From contig CAWGVO010000020.1 in the NCBI GenBank assembly GCA_963826055.1, positions 1 through 64,000 of the forward strand: a stretch of 64,000 bases of DNA, given 5' to 3'. The translations under genes were made by a program, and so were the position numbers. The notes below the pieces were generated by a model. The model made no database searches. It was not told the DNA's origin and was given only the letters and a program-made list of their open reading frames with translations. Origin of the DNA: JBBDMC01 sp963826055 (GTDB taxonomy: Bacteria; Pseudomonadota; Alphaproteobacteria; Rhizobiales; Kaistiaceae). Shown here in pieces: positions 45,165 through 54,818 of this stretch (position 1 is its first letter; each line of letters opens with the position of its first letter).

Positions 45165-47471
45165 ATGAGCGTTTTCAACACGGCGTTGCAGCCCCGCGCC
45201 CAGAAGCAGGTGCCGTTCGACGTGCAAGCGTCGTTGGTTGACTCGCTCTTCGACGATCGCCGTTCGTTGTTCATCGGCTCGATTGCCGCGGCCGGTTGCA
45301 CACTTCTCTCGGCGTACAAGACCGGCAGTGTGATCCTGCTTGTCTTCGCCGTCGCCATCGCCGTGGTGGCCGCGGTGCGCTCGATCGAGATCGGCGCCTA
45401 CGGCCGGGCGCGCGACGGGCTGAAAACAGTCCGCGACCTCCGCAAGTGGGAAATCCGCTACGTCATCGGCGCGACGATCTCGGACGGGCTGCTGGGCGTG
45501 TGGACATTCGTCTCGTTCGCGACCACTGACGATCCGTTTGTTCGCCTGCTCAGCTTCGGCATTACCCTCGCCTACATGATCGGCACCTCGGGCCGCAACT
45601 TCGCCAGCGACCTCCTCGTCTACGCGCAGATCGTCGGGGCCGGTGTGCCGCTCAGCGCCGCCATGTTCGTCGCCGGCGGCTACTACTACGCAATCTTCGG
45701 GCTGATCCTGATCCCGTTCTTCGTCGCCTTGAAGTTCATCTCCGACCGTTTGCGCAAGGTGCTGCTCGACGCGGTGTTGGCCAACCGGGAGATCAGCGAG
45801 CTCAACCAGCGCTTCGACACCGCCCTCAACAACATGCCACACGGTCTGGCGATGTTCGATTCCGGTCGGCGGCTGGTGGTCACCAACCGGCGTCTGGTCG
45901 AGCTCCTCGGGCTCAACCAGCAGGCCCGCAAGGGTCTGTCGTCGCGCGAACTGGTGCGCGAGTGCGTCGCCGTCGGCTCGGTGCTGCGTTCGGCCGGCGA
46001 CCAGCTCATCGAGGACTTCGAGAATCGCCTCGCGGCCGGCCGCAGCGACTCATTCAACATCCAGAAGCAGGACGGGCGGACCCTCAACCTCACCTTTCAG
46101 CCGATGGCGAACGGCGGATCGGTGGTGCTGATCGAGGACGTCACGGAGCGGCGGGCCGCCGAAGCGCGGATCAATCATCTGGCGCGGTACGATTCGCTGA
46201 CCGGCCTGCCCAACCGGATGTTCATGCGCGAGCAGATGGAGCGCGCGCTGATCGCGGCCGGCAAGCGCTCGTGCGCGATCCTGTTCGTCGATCTCGACCA
46301 GTTCAAGCAGGTCAACGATACGCTCGGCCATCCGCGCGGCGATATCCTGCTGCGCGCGGTCGCCGATCGTCTGCGGCGGCTGATCAGGAACACAGACATC
46401 GTCGCCCGCTTCGGCGGCGACGAGTTCGTCATCTTGCAGACGCCGATCGGCGGCGAGGAAGACGCGGCCCGGATGGCGCAGCGGGTCATCGCCGCGCTCA
46501 GCCAGACCTACGAGGTCGACGGGCATCAGGTGGTGATCGGCGCCAGCATCGGCATCGCCATGTCGCCGCGCGATGCCGCCGGCGTCGACCATCTGCTCAA
46601 GATCGCCGACATGGCGCTCTACTGGGCCAAGGCCGATCAGCGGGGAACCTGGCGTTTCTTCGAGCCGGAGATGGACGTTCGCGCCCACGCCCGTCGCAGC
46701 CTCGAGCTGGACCTCCGCCACGCGCTCACCAACAACTCCTTCCAGGTCTACTACCAGCCGCTGTTCGATCTGAGGACCAAGAAGGTGTCGACGTGCGAGG
46801 CACTGTTGCGCTGGCCGCATCCTTCGCGCGGCATGATCTCGCCGGCGGAGTTCATTCCGGTGGCGGAGGAGATGGGCCTGATCGTCGAACTGGGCAACTG
46901 GGTGTTGAACGAGGCGTGCCGGGTGTGCGCGACGTGGCCCAACAACGTCAGGGTCGCGGTCAACCTGTCGGCCAATCAGTTCCGTCGCGGCGACGTGGCG
47001 AGCAACATCAAGAAGGCTTTCGAGGGTGCCGGTCTCGACCCCGGTCGGCTGGAAATCGAAATCACCGAGTCGATCCTGTTTCAGGATACCCGCGCCACCC
47101 GGCAGACGCTCCGCCAGATCAGGGACTTCGGGGTGCGCGTTTCGCTCGACGATTTCGGCACCGGGTATTCGAGCCTCAGCTACCTGCACAGCCTGCCGCT
47201 CAACAAGGTCAAGATCGACCGGTCGTTCCTCGAGGGCCTCGAACTGGGCGAGCGGTCGCTGGTGCTCCTGCGTGGCATCGCCAAGCTCAGCGCCGACCTC
47301 GGCCTGTCGGTGGCGGTGGAGGGGATCGAGACCGTCGAGCAGCTCGCCCTCGTGTCCGCCGAAGGCAGCGTCACCGAGGTCCAGGGCTTCCTGTTCAGCC
47401 CGGCGATTCCCAGTCGCCAGATCGAAATGTTGCTCCACGACACGACGTCGCGGATGGAAATGGTCGCCTGA
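45165..47471 (+). CDS. Membrane GGDEF-EAL cyclic-di-GMP signalling protein
   Basis: About 768 residues. Six or so hydrophobic helices in the first 190 residues are followed by a PAS-like domain (from FDTALNNMPHGLAMFD), a GGDEF domain with an intact active site (VARFGGDEFVIL at about 412-423) and an EAL domain with CEALLRW, NLSANQF, EITES and DDFGTGYSSLSYL. All catalytic motifs look intact, so it could both make and degrade c-di-GMP. The start at 45165 is uncertain; the frame is open 39 bp upstream. It likely regulates the motile-sessile switch and polysaccharide output. Confidence 0.9.
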   Translation: MSVFNTALQPRAQKQVPFDVQASLVDSLFDDRRSLFIGSIAAAGCTLLSAYKTGSVILLVFAVAIAVVAAVRSIEIGAYGRARDGLKTVRDLRKWEIRYVIGATISDGLLGVWTFVSFATTDDPFVRLLSFGITLAYMIGTSGRNFASDLLVYAQIVGAGVPLSAAMFVAGGYYYAIFGLILIPFFVALKFISDRLRKVLLDAVLANREISELNQRFDTALNNMPHGLAMFDSGRRLVVTNRRLVELLGLNQQARKGLSSRELVRECVAVGSVLRSAGDQLIEDFENRLAAGRSDSFNIQKQDGRTLNLTFQPMANGGSVVLIEDVTERRAAEARINHLARYDSLTGLPNRMFMREQMERALIAAGKRSCAILFVDLDQFKQVNDTLGHPRGDILLRAVADRLRRLIRNTDIVARFGGDEFVILQTPIGGEEDAARMAQRVIAALSQTYEVDGHQVVIGASIGIAMSPRDAAGVDHLLKIADMALYWAKADQRGTWRFFEPEMDVRAHARRSLELDLRHALTNNSFQVYYQPLFDLRTKKVSTCEALLRWPHPSRGMISPAEFIPVAEEMGLIVELGNWVLNEACRVCATWPNNVRVAVNLSANQFRRGDVASNIKKAFEGAGLDPGRLEIEITESILFQDTRATRQTLRQIRDFGVRVSLDDFGTGYSSLSYLHSLPLNKVKIDRSFLEGLELGERSLVLLRGIAKLSADLGLSVAVEGIETVEQLALVSAEGSVTEVQGFLFSPAIPSRQIEMLLHDTTSRMEMVA

Positions 47472-47573
47472 GCCTCTGTCCCGCGGCAACCGCCGCGCGA
47501 GGACTGTCGCCCGGCCCGCCAACCCCTGCGTGCCTCTTCGACTGTGCCATTGGGTCGCGGGAAGGGGCCGGTA

Positions 47574-47634
47574 TTAACCATAAGTTGTTTTTTTGGCCGG
47601 GGCGCGCGGCGTCGCGCTTGGGCGCCATGGTTAA
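47574..47634. promoter_or_regulatory. Inverted pair of CtrA-like half-sites
   Basis: TTAACCAT at 47574-47581 and ATGGTTAA at 47627-47634 face each other across 45 bp between the GGDEF-EAL gene and the acyl-synthase-like gene. Each is an exact copy of the CtrA half-site. Two in one gap is more than expected in such GC-rich DNA. Confidence 0.4.
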
Positions 47635-47773
47635 CTCTTTGTAAATAATTGTATTTCTACCGCTGATAGTGCTCCGGTTGCGGTGTCGAAGCCCTCCTGC
47701 AAGTCACGAGAAATGGCGGAAATTCGCCAGTTCCGGCCGAGGGTTTGGTGTGATCTCCTTCACAGCGTGGTTA

Positions 47774-47785
47774 AAGATGCATCTT
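47774..47785. promoter_or_regulatory. Perfect 12-bp palindrome AAGATGCATCTT
   Basis: Self-complementary sequence 76 bp before the ATG at 47862, in an AT-rich stretch. A plausible dimeric-regulator site, for example for a quorum-sensing or stationary-phase regulator, but no specific factor can be named. Confidence 0.35.
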
Positions 47786-47861
47786 CAAAACTGGTAAACA
47801 AACTGTTAGCCTACAACCGCGTCGCCCGCAGACTTGGGTGGCCGCGAGGAGGCAGCAAGTG

Positions 47862-48632
47862 ATGAGTACCGTCGCGTTGGCGCGCGAGGAATCTACTTTT
47901 TCTGCGCGCGTAATGAACCTAATGGAGCGGGTTGACTATAAACTCGCGCTCACCGACGAAGAAAAGCAGCGGATTTACCATCTTCGTTACAATGCCTACC
48001 TGCGCGAGGGTGCAATATCACCCAATTTCGCCAGACGGTTGAGTGATGAATACGACGACCTGGACAACTCTTGGGTGTTCGGAGTCTTTGTCGATGGGCA
48101 CCTCGCAAGTTCCATCCGTCTGAGCGTATCCTCCGCGGCCTATCCGCGTTCGCCGGCCCTGGCAACGTTCAACGACGTGCTGGGGGCGGAGCTTGCCGCC
48201 GGCAAGATTATCGTCGATCCGACCCGTTTCGTGGTCGATCACCGGTTCTCGCGGCTCTACCCGGACCTGCGCTACGCGACCACCCGTATCGCGTGGATGG
48301 CGATGGCGTTCTTCAACGGCGACCTGCTGCTCGCGTCGGTCAGAAGCGAGCACCAGGCCTTCTACCGGCGGGTCTTCGGCCACGAGGTGGTGTGCGATCC
48401 GCGGCCGTATCACTCGCTGCTGAAGCCGCTCAGCCTGATGGTATGCGACTACGCGCAGCAGAGGGACGCCGTTCCCCAGCGCTTCCCGTTCTTCCGCTCG
48501 ACCTATTTCGAGCGGCGCATGCTGTTCGGCTATCCCGTCGCGCAGGAGGCGCGGGCGCCCGATGAGGATGACCGGCGTCAGGCGCTGCGTGCCGTAGGCG
48601 TGGAGCGCAAGGTCTCGGCGCTGGCCGGCTGA
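47862..48632 (+). CDS. N-acyl amino acid synthase-like (FeeM-type GNAT) protein
   Basis: 256 residues. KQRIYHLRYNAYLREGAI and DNSWVFGVFVDGHLASSIRL match the FeeM/autoinducer-synthase-like GNAT fold, followed by IIVDPTRFVVD and a conserved C-terminal FRSTYFERRMLFGYPV. Enzymes of this type take an acyl-ACP or acyl-CoA and acylate an amino acid or similar amine, giving lipid-like signals or membrane lipids. The ATG at 47862 has AGGAGG nine bases upstream. The product here is not predictable. The long regulatory region and the neighbouring c-di-GMP gene suggest a signalling or surface role. Confidence 0.75.
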   Translation: MSTVALAREESTFSARVMNLMERVDYKLALTDEEKQRIYHLRYNAYLREGAISPNFARRLSDEYDDLDNSWVFGVFVDGHLASSIRLSVSSAAYPRSPALATFNDVLGAELAAGKIIVDPTRFVVDHRFSRLYPDLRYATTRIAWMAMAFFNGDLLLASVRSEHQAFYRRVFGHEVVCDPRPYHSLLKPLSLMVCDYAQQRDAVPQRFPFFRSTYFERRMLFGYPVAQEARAPDEDDRRQALRAVGVERKVSALAG

Positions 48633-48741
48633 TCCGGCCGGCTCCGGGACCGGCGGACCGTATTGCGGTTGTCTGAATTGCCGGCGGTGGCGCGATCGCG
48701 TATCAGCGGTGGCGACCACCAGCAGGAGCGGGCAGACAGGC

Positions 48742-49719
48742 ATGCAGTACACCCGATTGGGATCGACCGGCGTCACGGTCTCGCGCATTTGCCTCGGTAT
48801 GATGAGTTTCGGCTCCAGGCAGCGAATGGCCTGGGTGCTGGAGGAGGACGACGGGCGGCCGCTGATCAAGAAGGCGATCGATCTCGGAATCACCTTCTTC
48901 GACACGGCCGATGTCTATTCGCTCGGCGTCAGCGAGGAGATCACCGGCCGCGCGCTCAAGGACTTCGGCCCGTCGCGCGATCAGGTCGTCATCGCCACCA
49001 AGGTGTTCAATGCGATGGGCGAGGATCCCAACCAGCGGGGCCTGTCGCGCAAGCACATCATGCACGCCATCGACGACTCGCTGCGCCGTCTCGGCACCGA
49101 CTACGTCGATCTCTACCAGATCCACCGCTTCGACCCGGCGACGCCGATCGAGGAAACGCTGGAGGCGCTGAACGACGTGGTGAGGGCCGGCAAGGCGCTC
49201 TACATCGGCGCCTCGTCGATGTTCGCCTGGCAGTTCGCGCAGATGCTGGCGACGTCGGACGCCAGGGGCTACGCCCGCTTCGTCACCATGCAGGACCACT
49301 ACAATCTCATTTATCGCGAGGAGGAACGGGAGATGCTGCCGCTGTGCAGGGCAGAGGGCATCGGCGTCATCCCGTGGAGCCCGCTGGCGCGCGGTGTGCT
49401 CGCCCGGCCGCACAAGGAGCGGGATACGACCTCCCGCGCCAAGAACGATCCGTTGCGCGCCAGTCGCTACCATGACGAAAGCGATGAAGCGATCGTTGGT
49501 CGGGTGGGTGAGATCGCGCGCAAGCGCGGCATTCCCAACGCTCAGGTGGCGCTCGCCTGGGTGCTCGCCCAGCCCGGCATCACCGCCCCGATCGTCGGCG
49601 CCACCAAGATGAGCCACATCGAGGACGCGGTGAAGGCGCTCGACGTAACGCTCGACGATGAGGAGCTCAGGGTGTTGGCCGAGCCCTACCGGCCGCATCC
49701 GGTCATCGGTCATAGCTGA
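48742..49719 (+). CDS. Aldo/keto reductase
   Basis: 325 residues of an (alpha/beta)8 NADPH-dependent oxidoreductase. The catalytic tetrad is visible: Asp in FFDTADVYSLG and its Tyr, Lys in VIATKVFN and His in YQIHRFDP. The cofactor loop near IVGATKMSHIEDAVKAL is near the C-terminus. It resembles YajO/Tas-like enzymes (about 325 residues). The ATG at 48742 is followed 2 bp after the stop by the nucleoside hydrolase start, so the two are co-transcribed. Confidence 0.88.
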   Translation: MQYTRLGSTGVTVSRICLGMMSFGSRQRMAWVLEEDDGRPLIKKAIDLGITFFDTADVYSLGVSEEITGRALKDFGPSRDQVVIATKVFNAMGEDPNQRGLSRKHIMHAIDDSLRRLGTDYVDLYQIHRFDPATPIEETLEALNDVVRAGKALYIGASSMFAWQFAQMLATSDARGYARFVTMQDHYNLIYREEEREMLPLCRAEGIGVIPWSPLARGVLARPHKERDTTSRAKNDPLRASRYHDESDEAIVGRVGEIARKRGIPNAQVALAWVLAQPGITAPIVGATKMSHIEDAVKALDVTLDDEELRVLAEPYRPHPVIGHS

Positions 49720-49720
49720 C

Positions 49721-50669
49721 ATGGGCGCCAGGCGCCGGGTCATCATCGATACCGACCCCGGGCAGGACGACGCGGTCGCCATTCTTCTGGCCCTCGCCTC
49801 GCCGGACGAAATCGAGGTGGCGGCGATCGTCGCCGTCGCCGGCAACGTGCCACTCGAAAAGACCGCGGCCAATGCGCGGCGCATCGTCGAACTCGCAGGG
49901 CGGGCCGACGTGCCGGTCTACGCCGGCTCGGCGCGCCCGATCATGCGTGAACTCACCACGGCCGAGCACGTGCATGGCAAGACCGGTCTCGACGGTTACG
50001 CGCTGCCTGAGCCGACGACACCGCTCGCCGACGGTCACGGCGTCGACTTTCTCGTCGACGCGCTTCTCGCCGAGCCGCCGGGCACGATCACCCTGTGTAC
50101 GCTGGGGCCGCTCACCAACATCGCGCTGGCGCTCATCAAGGCGCCGGACATCGCCCCGCGCGTCCGCGAGATCGTGATGATGGGAGGCGCCTACTTCGAG
50201 GTCGGCAACATCACGCCGGCGGCGGAGTTCAACATCTACGTCGATCCGCACGCCGCCGACGTGGTCGTGCGGAGCGGCATCCCGATCACCATGGCGCCGC
50301 TCGACGTCACCCACCGGGTGCTGACGACGGCGGCCCGGCGCGACGCCATTGCCGCCATCGGCAACCGGGCCGGCGAGGCGGTGGCGGGGCTTCTGTCGTT
50401 TTCGGAGCGCTTCGATCTTGAAAAGTACGGCGGCATCGGCGCGCCGCTGCACGATCCCTGTGTCATCGCCTGGCTGCATGACGCCCGACCTCTTCACCGG
50501 CCGAACGGTCAACGTCACCGTCGAGACAGCGAGCCCGCTTACCCTCGGCATGACGGTCGCCGACTGGTGGCGGATCACCGAGCGGCCGCGCAACGTCCAC
50601 TTCCTGCGGGAGGCGGACGCGGACGGCTTCTTCGCGCTCCTCACGGAAAGGCTGGCGCGGCTGCCGTAG
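49721..50669 (+). CDS. Inosine-uridine preferring nucleoside hydrolase, frameshifted
   Basis: About 315 residues. The N-terminal IIDTDPGQDDAVAILLA is the Ca-binding DTDPGxDD motif of IunH/RihA proteins; TLGPLTNIALALI and MMGGAYFEVGNITPAAEFN follow. The frame shifts near 50477 (GCTGCATGACG; one extra base), and the last part, DLFTGRTVNVTVETAS, continues in another frame to TAG at 50667-50669. It hydrolyses ribonucleosides to base and ribose in salvage. The kinases for pentose (xylulokinase, PfkB) are encoded further right. Confidence 0.9.
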
Positions 50670-50761
50670 TCGCAAATGGCGGCGGCGGTCGCGGCCTCGT
50701 GTCTTGACGACGAGGCCCGCTGGCCTCACTTCATTCGCGGCGGGTTCCCGGGAAAGGCATC

Positions 50762-51370
50762 ATGGCGATCACACGCGGATTCTTCGGCCGGCGGCCGAGC
50801 GATGAGGAGGCGAAGCGCTTGCCGCCCGGCCAGTATCTGGAACACGGCTTTCCGGTGCTTTCGGCCGGGGCGACGCCACGCGTCCTCACCGACAACTGGC
50901 GCTTCACCCTCAAGGTCGGCCCGAAGCCGATCAAGTCGTGGACGTGGGAGGAGTTCAACGCGTTGCCGCGCACCGCGCTCAAACGTGACATCCACTGCGT
51001 CACCAAGTGGAGCAAGTTCGACACCAACTGGGAAGGTGTCACCGTCGACGATTTGCTCGCGGACGCGGACTTGACGCCGCCGACCGGCTACGTGCTCGCC
51101 CACTCCTACGACGGCTACTCGACCAACGTGCCGTTGAAGGACCTCACCGGCGAGCAGGCGATGGTCGCCATTCGCTACGAGGGAGCGCCGATCGCGCCCG
51201 ATCACGGCGGACCGGCACGGCTCTTCGTCCCCCACCTCTATTTCTGGAAGTCGGCCAAGTGGCTGAACGCGCTGCAGTTCACCGAGCGCGATGAGCCGGG
51301 CTTCTGGGAACTGCGCGGCTATCACATCTACGGTGATCCGTGGCGCGAACAGCGCTTCACCGGAGACTGA
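50762..51370 (+). CDS. Sulfite oxidase-like molybdopterin oxidoreductase
   Basis: 202 residues, the short SUOX-like domain without a signal peptide. The molybdenum-coordinating Cys is in KRDIHCVTKWSKFD (about residue 79), and the pterin-binding region continues with SYDGYSTNVPL and HGGPARLFVPHLYFWKSAKW. It is cytoplasmic by sequence. It lies 2 bp from the flavin reductase gene, its probable electron partner. Substrate unknown; MsrP-type sulfoxide reduction or sulfite chemistry are possible. Confidence 0.9.
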   Translation: MAITRGFFGRRPSDEEAKRLPPGQYLEHGFPVLSAGATPRVLTDNWRFTLKVGPKPIKSWTWEEFNALPRTALKRDIHCVTKWSKFDTNWEGVTVDDLLADADLTPPTGYVLAHSYDGYSTNVPLKDLTGEQAMVAIRYEGAPIAPDHGGPARLFVPHLYFWKSAKWLNALQFTERDEPGFWELRGYHIYGDPWREQRFTGD

Positions 51371-51372
51371 CC

Positions 51373-52162
51373 GTGGACGCATCCGTTCCCGGCGGCCGCA
51401 TCGCGTGGCAGGAAGCGGCCGTCACCCGCATTGTCGACCAGACGCCGACGGTCAAGAGCTTCTTCCTGATGCCGGGAAATTGGACGGCGATTCGTCGCCG
51501 GCCAGCACGTCGACGTGCGGCTGACCGCGCCCGACGGCTATCAGGCCGAGCGTAGCTATTCGGTCGGCTCGCCCCCCGGCGCCCCGGAAGTCGAGCTCGT
51601 CATCGAGCGGCTCGATGAAGGCGAGGTGTCGCCATACTTCCACGAGGTGGTGATGCCCGGCGACGCCATCGAACTGCGCGGGCCGATCGGCGGACATTTC
51701 GTCTGGCGACCTGAGAACGGCGGTCCGGTGCTCCTGGTCGGGGGCGGCTCCGGCGTGGTGCCGCTGGCGTCGATGGCGCGGGCGCGGGCGGCGCTGGCGC
51801 CCGAGGTACCGATGGCGCTCATCTATTCGGCGCGCACGGTCGACGACGTCATCTTTCGCGACGAGCTCGTCGCTCGCGCCGAAGGCGGAGCCCGGGTTCG
51901 CGTTCTACGCCACAGTGACGCGCGAGACGCCGACCGACCCGCGCTTCCGCGCCGGGCGCATCGATGCCGGGCTCATCGGCGAGGTGCTGGCCGGGCTCGG
52001 CGGGATCCCGCGCCACATATACGCGTGCGGCAGCAACGCGTTCGTCGATGCCTCGACCCAGCTGCTGCTCGACATGGGGGTCCCTTTCGAGGCCATCCGC
52101 ACCGAGCGCTACGGTGGCGAGCCGGCACCCGCCGCCGCGGGCGTACGCTGCCGGAGGAGTAG
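51373..52162 (+). CDS. FAD-binding ferredoxin-NADP reductase-like oxidoreductase, frameshifted
   Basis: About 262 residues. The FAD-binding region reads RSYSVGSPPG with the RxYS signature; NAD(P) binding follows in VLLVGGGSGVVPLASMARAR, and the C-terminal part is IYACGSNAFVDASTQLLLD. Shifts lie near 51486, near 51888 and near 52120; the end is therefore uncertain by a few codons (TAG at 52160-52162 is one option). The start is GTG at 51373. It follows the SUOX-like gene by 2 bp, a common pair in Rhizobiales, and presumably delivers electrons to or takes them from the molybdoenzyme. Confidence 0.83.
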
Positions 52163-52195
52163 GCTGACGGCCAGCGGATGGGGGCAGGCGGCGCC

Positions 52196-53029
52196 ATGGC
52201 GGCGGGCGAGACAGAACGGACCGACGGCTGGTCCTTGATCGCCGAGGAGCAGCGCGCCGTCGCGGCCGCCGCCAAGCTGGAACGTCTGGCGCGGGCGCCG
52301 TCGGAAGTGGAGGCGCGGCGGCGGGCTTTCGAACTGATCGACCTCAGGCCCGGCGAGATCGTCGTCGATGTCGGCGCCGGTTCCGGTCTGCTGACGGTGG
52401 AGATGGCGCGACGGGTGTCGCCGGGCGGGCGCGTGTTCGCGGTCGATCCGTCGGCGCCGATGCTCGCCCGCGCGCGGTCGCTCGCCAGTGCGGCCGGCGT
52501 TGGCTCCGTCGTCGATTGCCGGACCGCCGACGGTCGTGCGTTGCCGTTCGGTCCGGCCGCCTTCGATGCCGCCGCCTGTCACTGGGTGCTCACCCACGTC
52601 GATCCTGCCTCGCGTGTCGTCGCCGAAATGGCGCGGGTGACCCGTCGCGGCGGCCGCGTCATGTGCGTCGAGATCGATTGGGACACAGTCATGGTCCACC
52701 CGGGCGACCCGGCGCTCGGCCGCCGCATCCTCCAGCACAATGCCGGCCGGCACGTCGATGGCGGCGTCGGGCGCCGGCTGGCGGCCTTGATGGAACAGAG
52801 CGGCCTCGATGACCTCACCATCGAGCCGCTGGTGACGATCGACCGGGGCGGCGGCGACCACGCCTGGCTGCAATTCCTGCGTGAGCGGGCCGATCTTGCG
52901 CGCGAAGCTGGAGTGATCGATGCGGCCGAGGCGTCCGCCTGGACAGACGCCCTCGACCAGGCGTTCGCGACCAGGGCATTCTTCTTCGGCTTCGTCCAGT
53001 TCGCGGTGGTCGGCCGCGTGCCGCTTTGA
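52196..53029 (+). CDS. Class I SAM-dependent methyltransferase
   Basis: 277 residues. SAM-binding IVVDVGAGSGLLTVEMARRV and FAVDPSAPMLARAR are followed by DAAACHWVLTHVDPASRVVA and RRGGRVMCVEIDWDT. A general small-molecule methyltransferase of the Methyltransf_11/25 group, unlike the coupled modules. The ATG at 52196 has a GGGGGCAGG upstream; the ATG at 52178 is also possible. Confidence 0.83.
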   Translation: MAAGETERTDGWSLIAEEQRAVAAAAKLERLARAPSEVEARRRAFELIDLRPGEIVVDVGAGSGLLTVEMARRVSPGGRVFAVDPSAPMLARARSLASAAGVGSVVDCRTADGRALPFGPAAFDAAACHWVLTHVDPASRVVAEMARVTRRGGRVMCVEIDWDTVMVHPGDPALGRRILQHNAGRHVDGGVGRRLAALMEQSGLDDLTIEPLVTIDRGGGDHAWLQFLRERADLAREAGVIDAAEASAWTDALDQAFATRAFFFGFVQFAVVGRVPL

Positions 53030-53150
53030 GGGCCAGAGCAAGCCGGTCGTGACACAGTGCGGTGCAGAATGCCCCGCTTCCTACCGGTGGCTGCTTGCCC
53101 GGCCACCACGCTGAAGCTACGTTGGTGGCTGCGCGGGTTGGGGTTTTTTC

Positions 53151-53792
53151 GTGCGTTATCTGTCTTTTGTCGCAGCGCTGCTGTTGGTGGGGTCGGCTAC
53201 GTCTGCCGGCGCCGTGACCTTTTCCGGCGATTTCTCCATCACCGCCCAGGCCCAGGACCCGGGGCTCGTCGTCCAGGTCAATCCGGTGAGCGGGCCGCTC
53301 GATTTCGATCTTGTCGAAGGTCAATCGAAGTCATTCGCGCTTTTCGACATCTGGACGAACGAGGGTACGGTCAACGTCGGCGAGGATACGGTTGCCGACC
53401 CGATCTCGGTCGCCTTCCATTTCGACGCGCCGCCACCGCCGTTCGGCGCGCCGCTCGACGGCACCACGGACGGCGTTTCGCTGGCCTGGGGCGTCGTGCA
53501 GTACGGTGAGGTGTCCTGGAACAATCCGCTCGACCTGACGTACGGCACGCTTGGCGACGGTCTTCTCCGCGTCGCCTTGAGCAATGAGACGTTCAACCCC
53601 GGGTTTTTCGGCCTCGGCACCAAGGGCGCTACCGTCAACGTAACGTTCGAGCTGGTGAAAGCGGCAACCGAGCAGCCGGTCGGCGTGGCCGCGGTTGCGG
53701 CGGTTCCCGTTCCGCCTGCCTTCGCGCTCTTCGTCACGGCGGTGGCGAGCCTCGGCGCTGGCTCCTTGCGAGCGCGCCGGCGCCGCGCCTGA
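53151..53792 (+). CDS. Exported protein with VPxP/PEP-CTERM-like sorting tail
   Basis: 213 residues. Residues 1-21 form a Sec signal peptide (LSFVAALLLVGSATSAGA). The middle is a beta-rich domain with no recognised relative. The C-terminus reads VPVPPAFALFVTAVASLG followed by a basic RARRRRA, the proline motif, hydrophobic helix and Arg-rich tail of exosortase-recognised PEP-CTERM/VPLPA-CTERM proteins. The start is GTG at 53151. The exosortase is not in this window. The protein is probably exported and anchored or processed together with exopolysaccharide. Confidence 0.75.
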   Translation: MRYLSFVAALLLVGSATSAGAVTFSGDFSITAQAQDPGLVVQVNPVSGPLDFDLVEGQSKSFALFDIWTNEGTVNVGEDTVADPISVAFHFDAPPPPFGAPLDGTTDGVSLAWGVVQYGEVSWNNPLDLTYGTLGDGLLRVALSNETFNPGFFGLGTKGATVNVTFELVKAATEQPVGVAAVAAVPVPPAFALFVTAVASLGAGSLRARRRRA

Positions 53793-53881
53793 GGCGCCGG
53801 CCGCTCTTTTCCTGATTTCTGCCTTGTCCGGCTTGCGGCCATCGGCCCTTGTCGGCCTAACATTGCAGTCGGAGGGTCGGA

Positions 53882-54818
53882 ATGAGTCATCCGGCGGCGA
53901 GGGATCAGGCGCGGCATGCGCCATCGGACGGGCGGCCGGATGCGGTCACCTTCGCGGCCTTTTTGGCCGCGGCCGTGCTCGCCGGTACCAACCCGGTGGC
54001 CATCCGGCTCGGATACGCCGAACTCGCTCCGTTCTGGTGGGCGGCGGTGCGATTTCTGATCGCCGCGCTCATCCTTTGCGGGGTGGTTGCGGTTCGTCGC
54101 CTTGCGCTGCCGCGCGGTCGCGCGCTCGTCGGCGCGGTCGTGTACGGCGGGCTGAACTTCGGCGTGGCGTTCGGCGCTTACCTACTACGCGTTGACCGAG
54201 GTTACCGCGGCCACCACGCAGGTGGTCCTGGCGCTGGTGCCGCTCCTCACCCTTATTCTGGCGGCGGTCCAGGGCATCGAGCGGTTCCGCTGGCAGGGTC
54301 TCGCCGGTGCGCTGGTGGCGGCCGCCGGCGTCTATCTCCTGTTCCGCGAGAGCGTTGGTGCTGCCTCCGTGGCGGCCCTGCTCGCTCTTGTCGGCGGGGC
54401 GATCGGGCTCGCCGAGGTCAATATCGTCGTCAAGAAGTTTCCGCCGGTTCATCCGATGGTGCAGGCCGGCATCGGCATGGCGGTCGGCGGGCTGATGCAA
54501 CTCGCGCTTTCGCTGATCGTCGGCGAGCCCTGGGTGGTTCCGCGCGAACCGGCGACGCTGCTCTCGCTCGTCTATCTGATCCTGATCGGCTCGATCGGCC
54601 TCTTCGTCCTTTACCTCGTCGTGCTCGGCCGCTGGACGGCGACCGGCGCGTCCTATTCGTGGCTGATTGCGCCGCTGGTCACGGTGGTCCTCGGTGTGGA
54701 GCTCCTCGGCGAGCCGGTCACGCCGTGGTTCGCGGTCGGCGGGGTGCTGGTACTCGCCGGCGTCTACCTGGGTGCCTTTACGAACGCGGCAGGACCAGGA
54801 GCGCGCGGAAGTCGTTGA
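53882..54818 (+). CDS. EamA/DMT-family transporter, frameshifted
   Basis: About 311 residues with ten predicted transmembrane helices in two EamA repeats (AAAVLAGTNPVAIRLGYAEL and LLALVGGAIGLAEVNIVVKK start the halves). The frame shifts near 54182 (GCTTACCTACTACGC; one extra base restores AYYAL). The ATG at 53882 and stop at 54816-54818 give a normal length. The end overlaps the convergent glycerate kinase gene by 41 bp. Substrate (amino acid, amine or metabolite export) unknown. Confidence 0.87.

Larger units (their letters stand above)
47472..47861. other. Regulatory region upstream of the N-acyl amino acid synthase-like gene
   Basis: About 390 bp, much AT-richer than the surroundings, without a supported gene. 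It contains the CtrA-type half-site TTAACCAT at 47574-47581 and its inverse ATGGTTAA at 47627-47634, a run of seven or more T after TAAGTTG near 47585-47594, and the 12-bp perfect palindrome AAGATGCATCTT at 47774-47785. Direct AAACTG repeats lie at 47788-47807. The gene downstream is probably strictly regulated. Confidence 0.55.

Noticed and set aside
53102..53149. Hairpin GCCACCA/TGGTGGC followed by six T as a terminator
   Set aside because: The stem is short with a long loop and the T run lies 14 or more bases beyond it and directly before the GTG of the exported protein.
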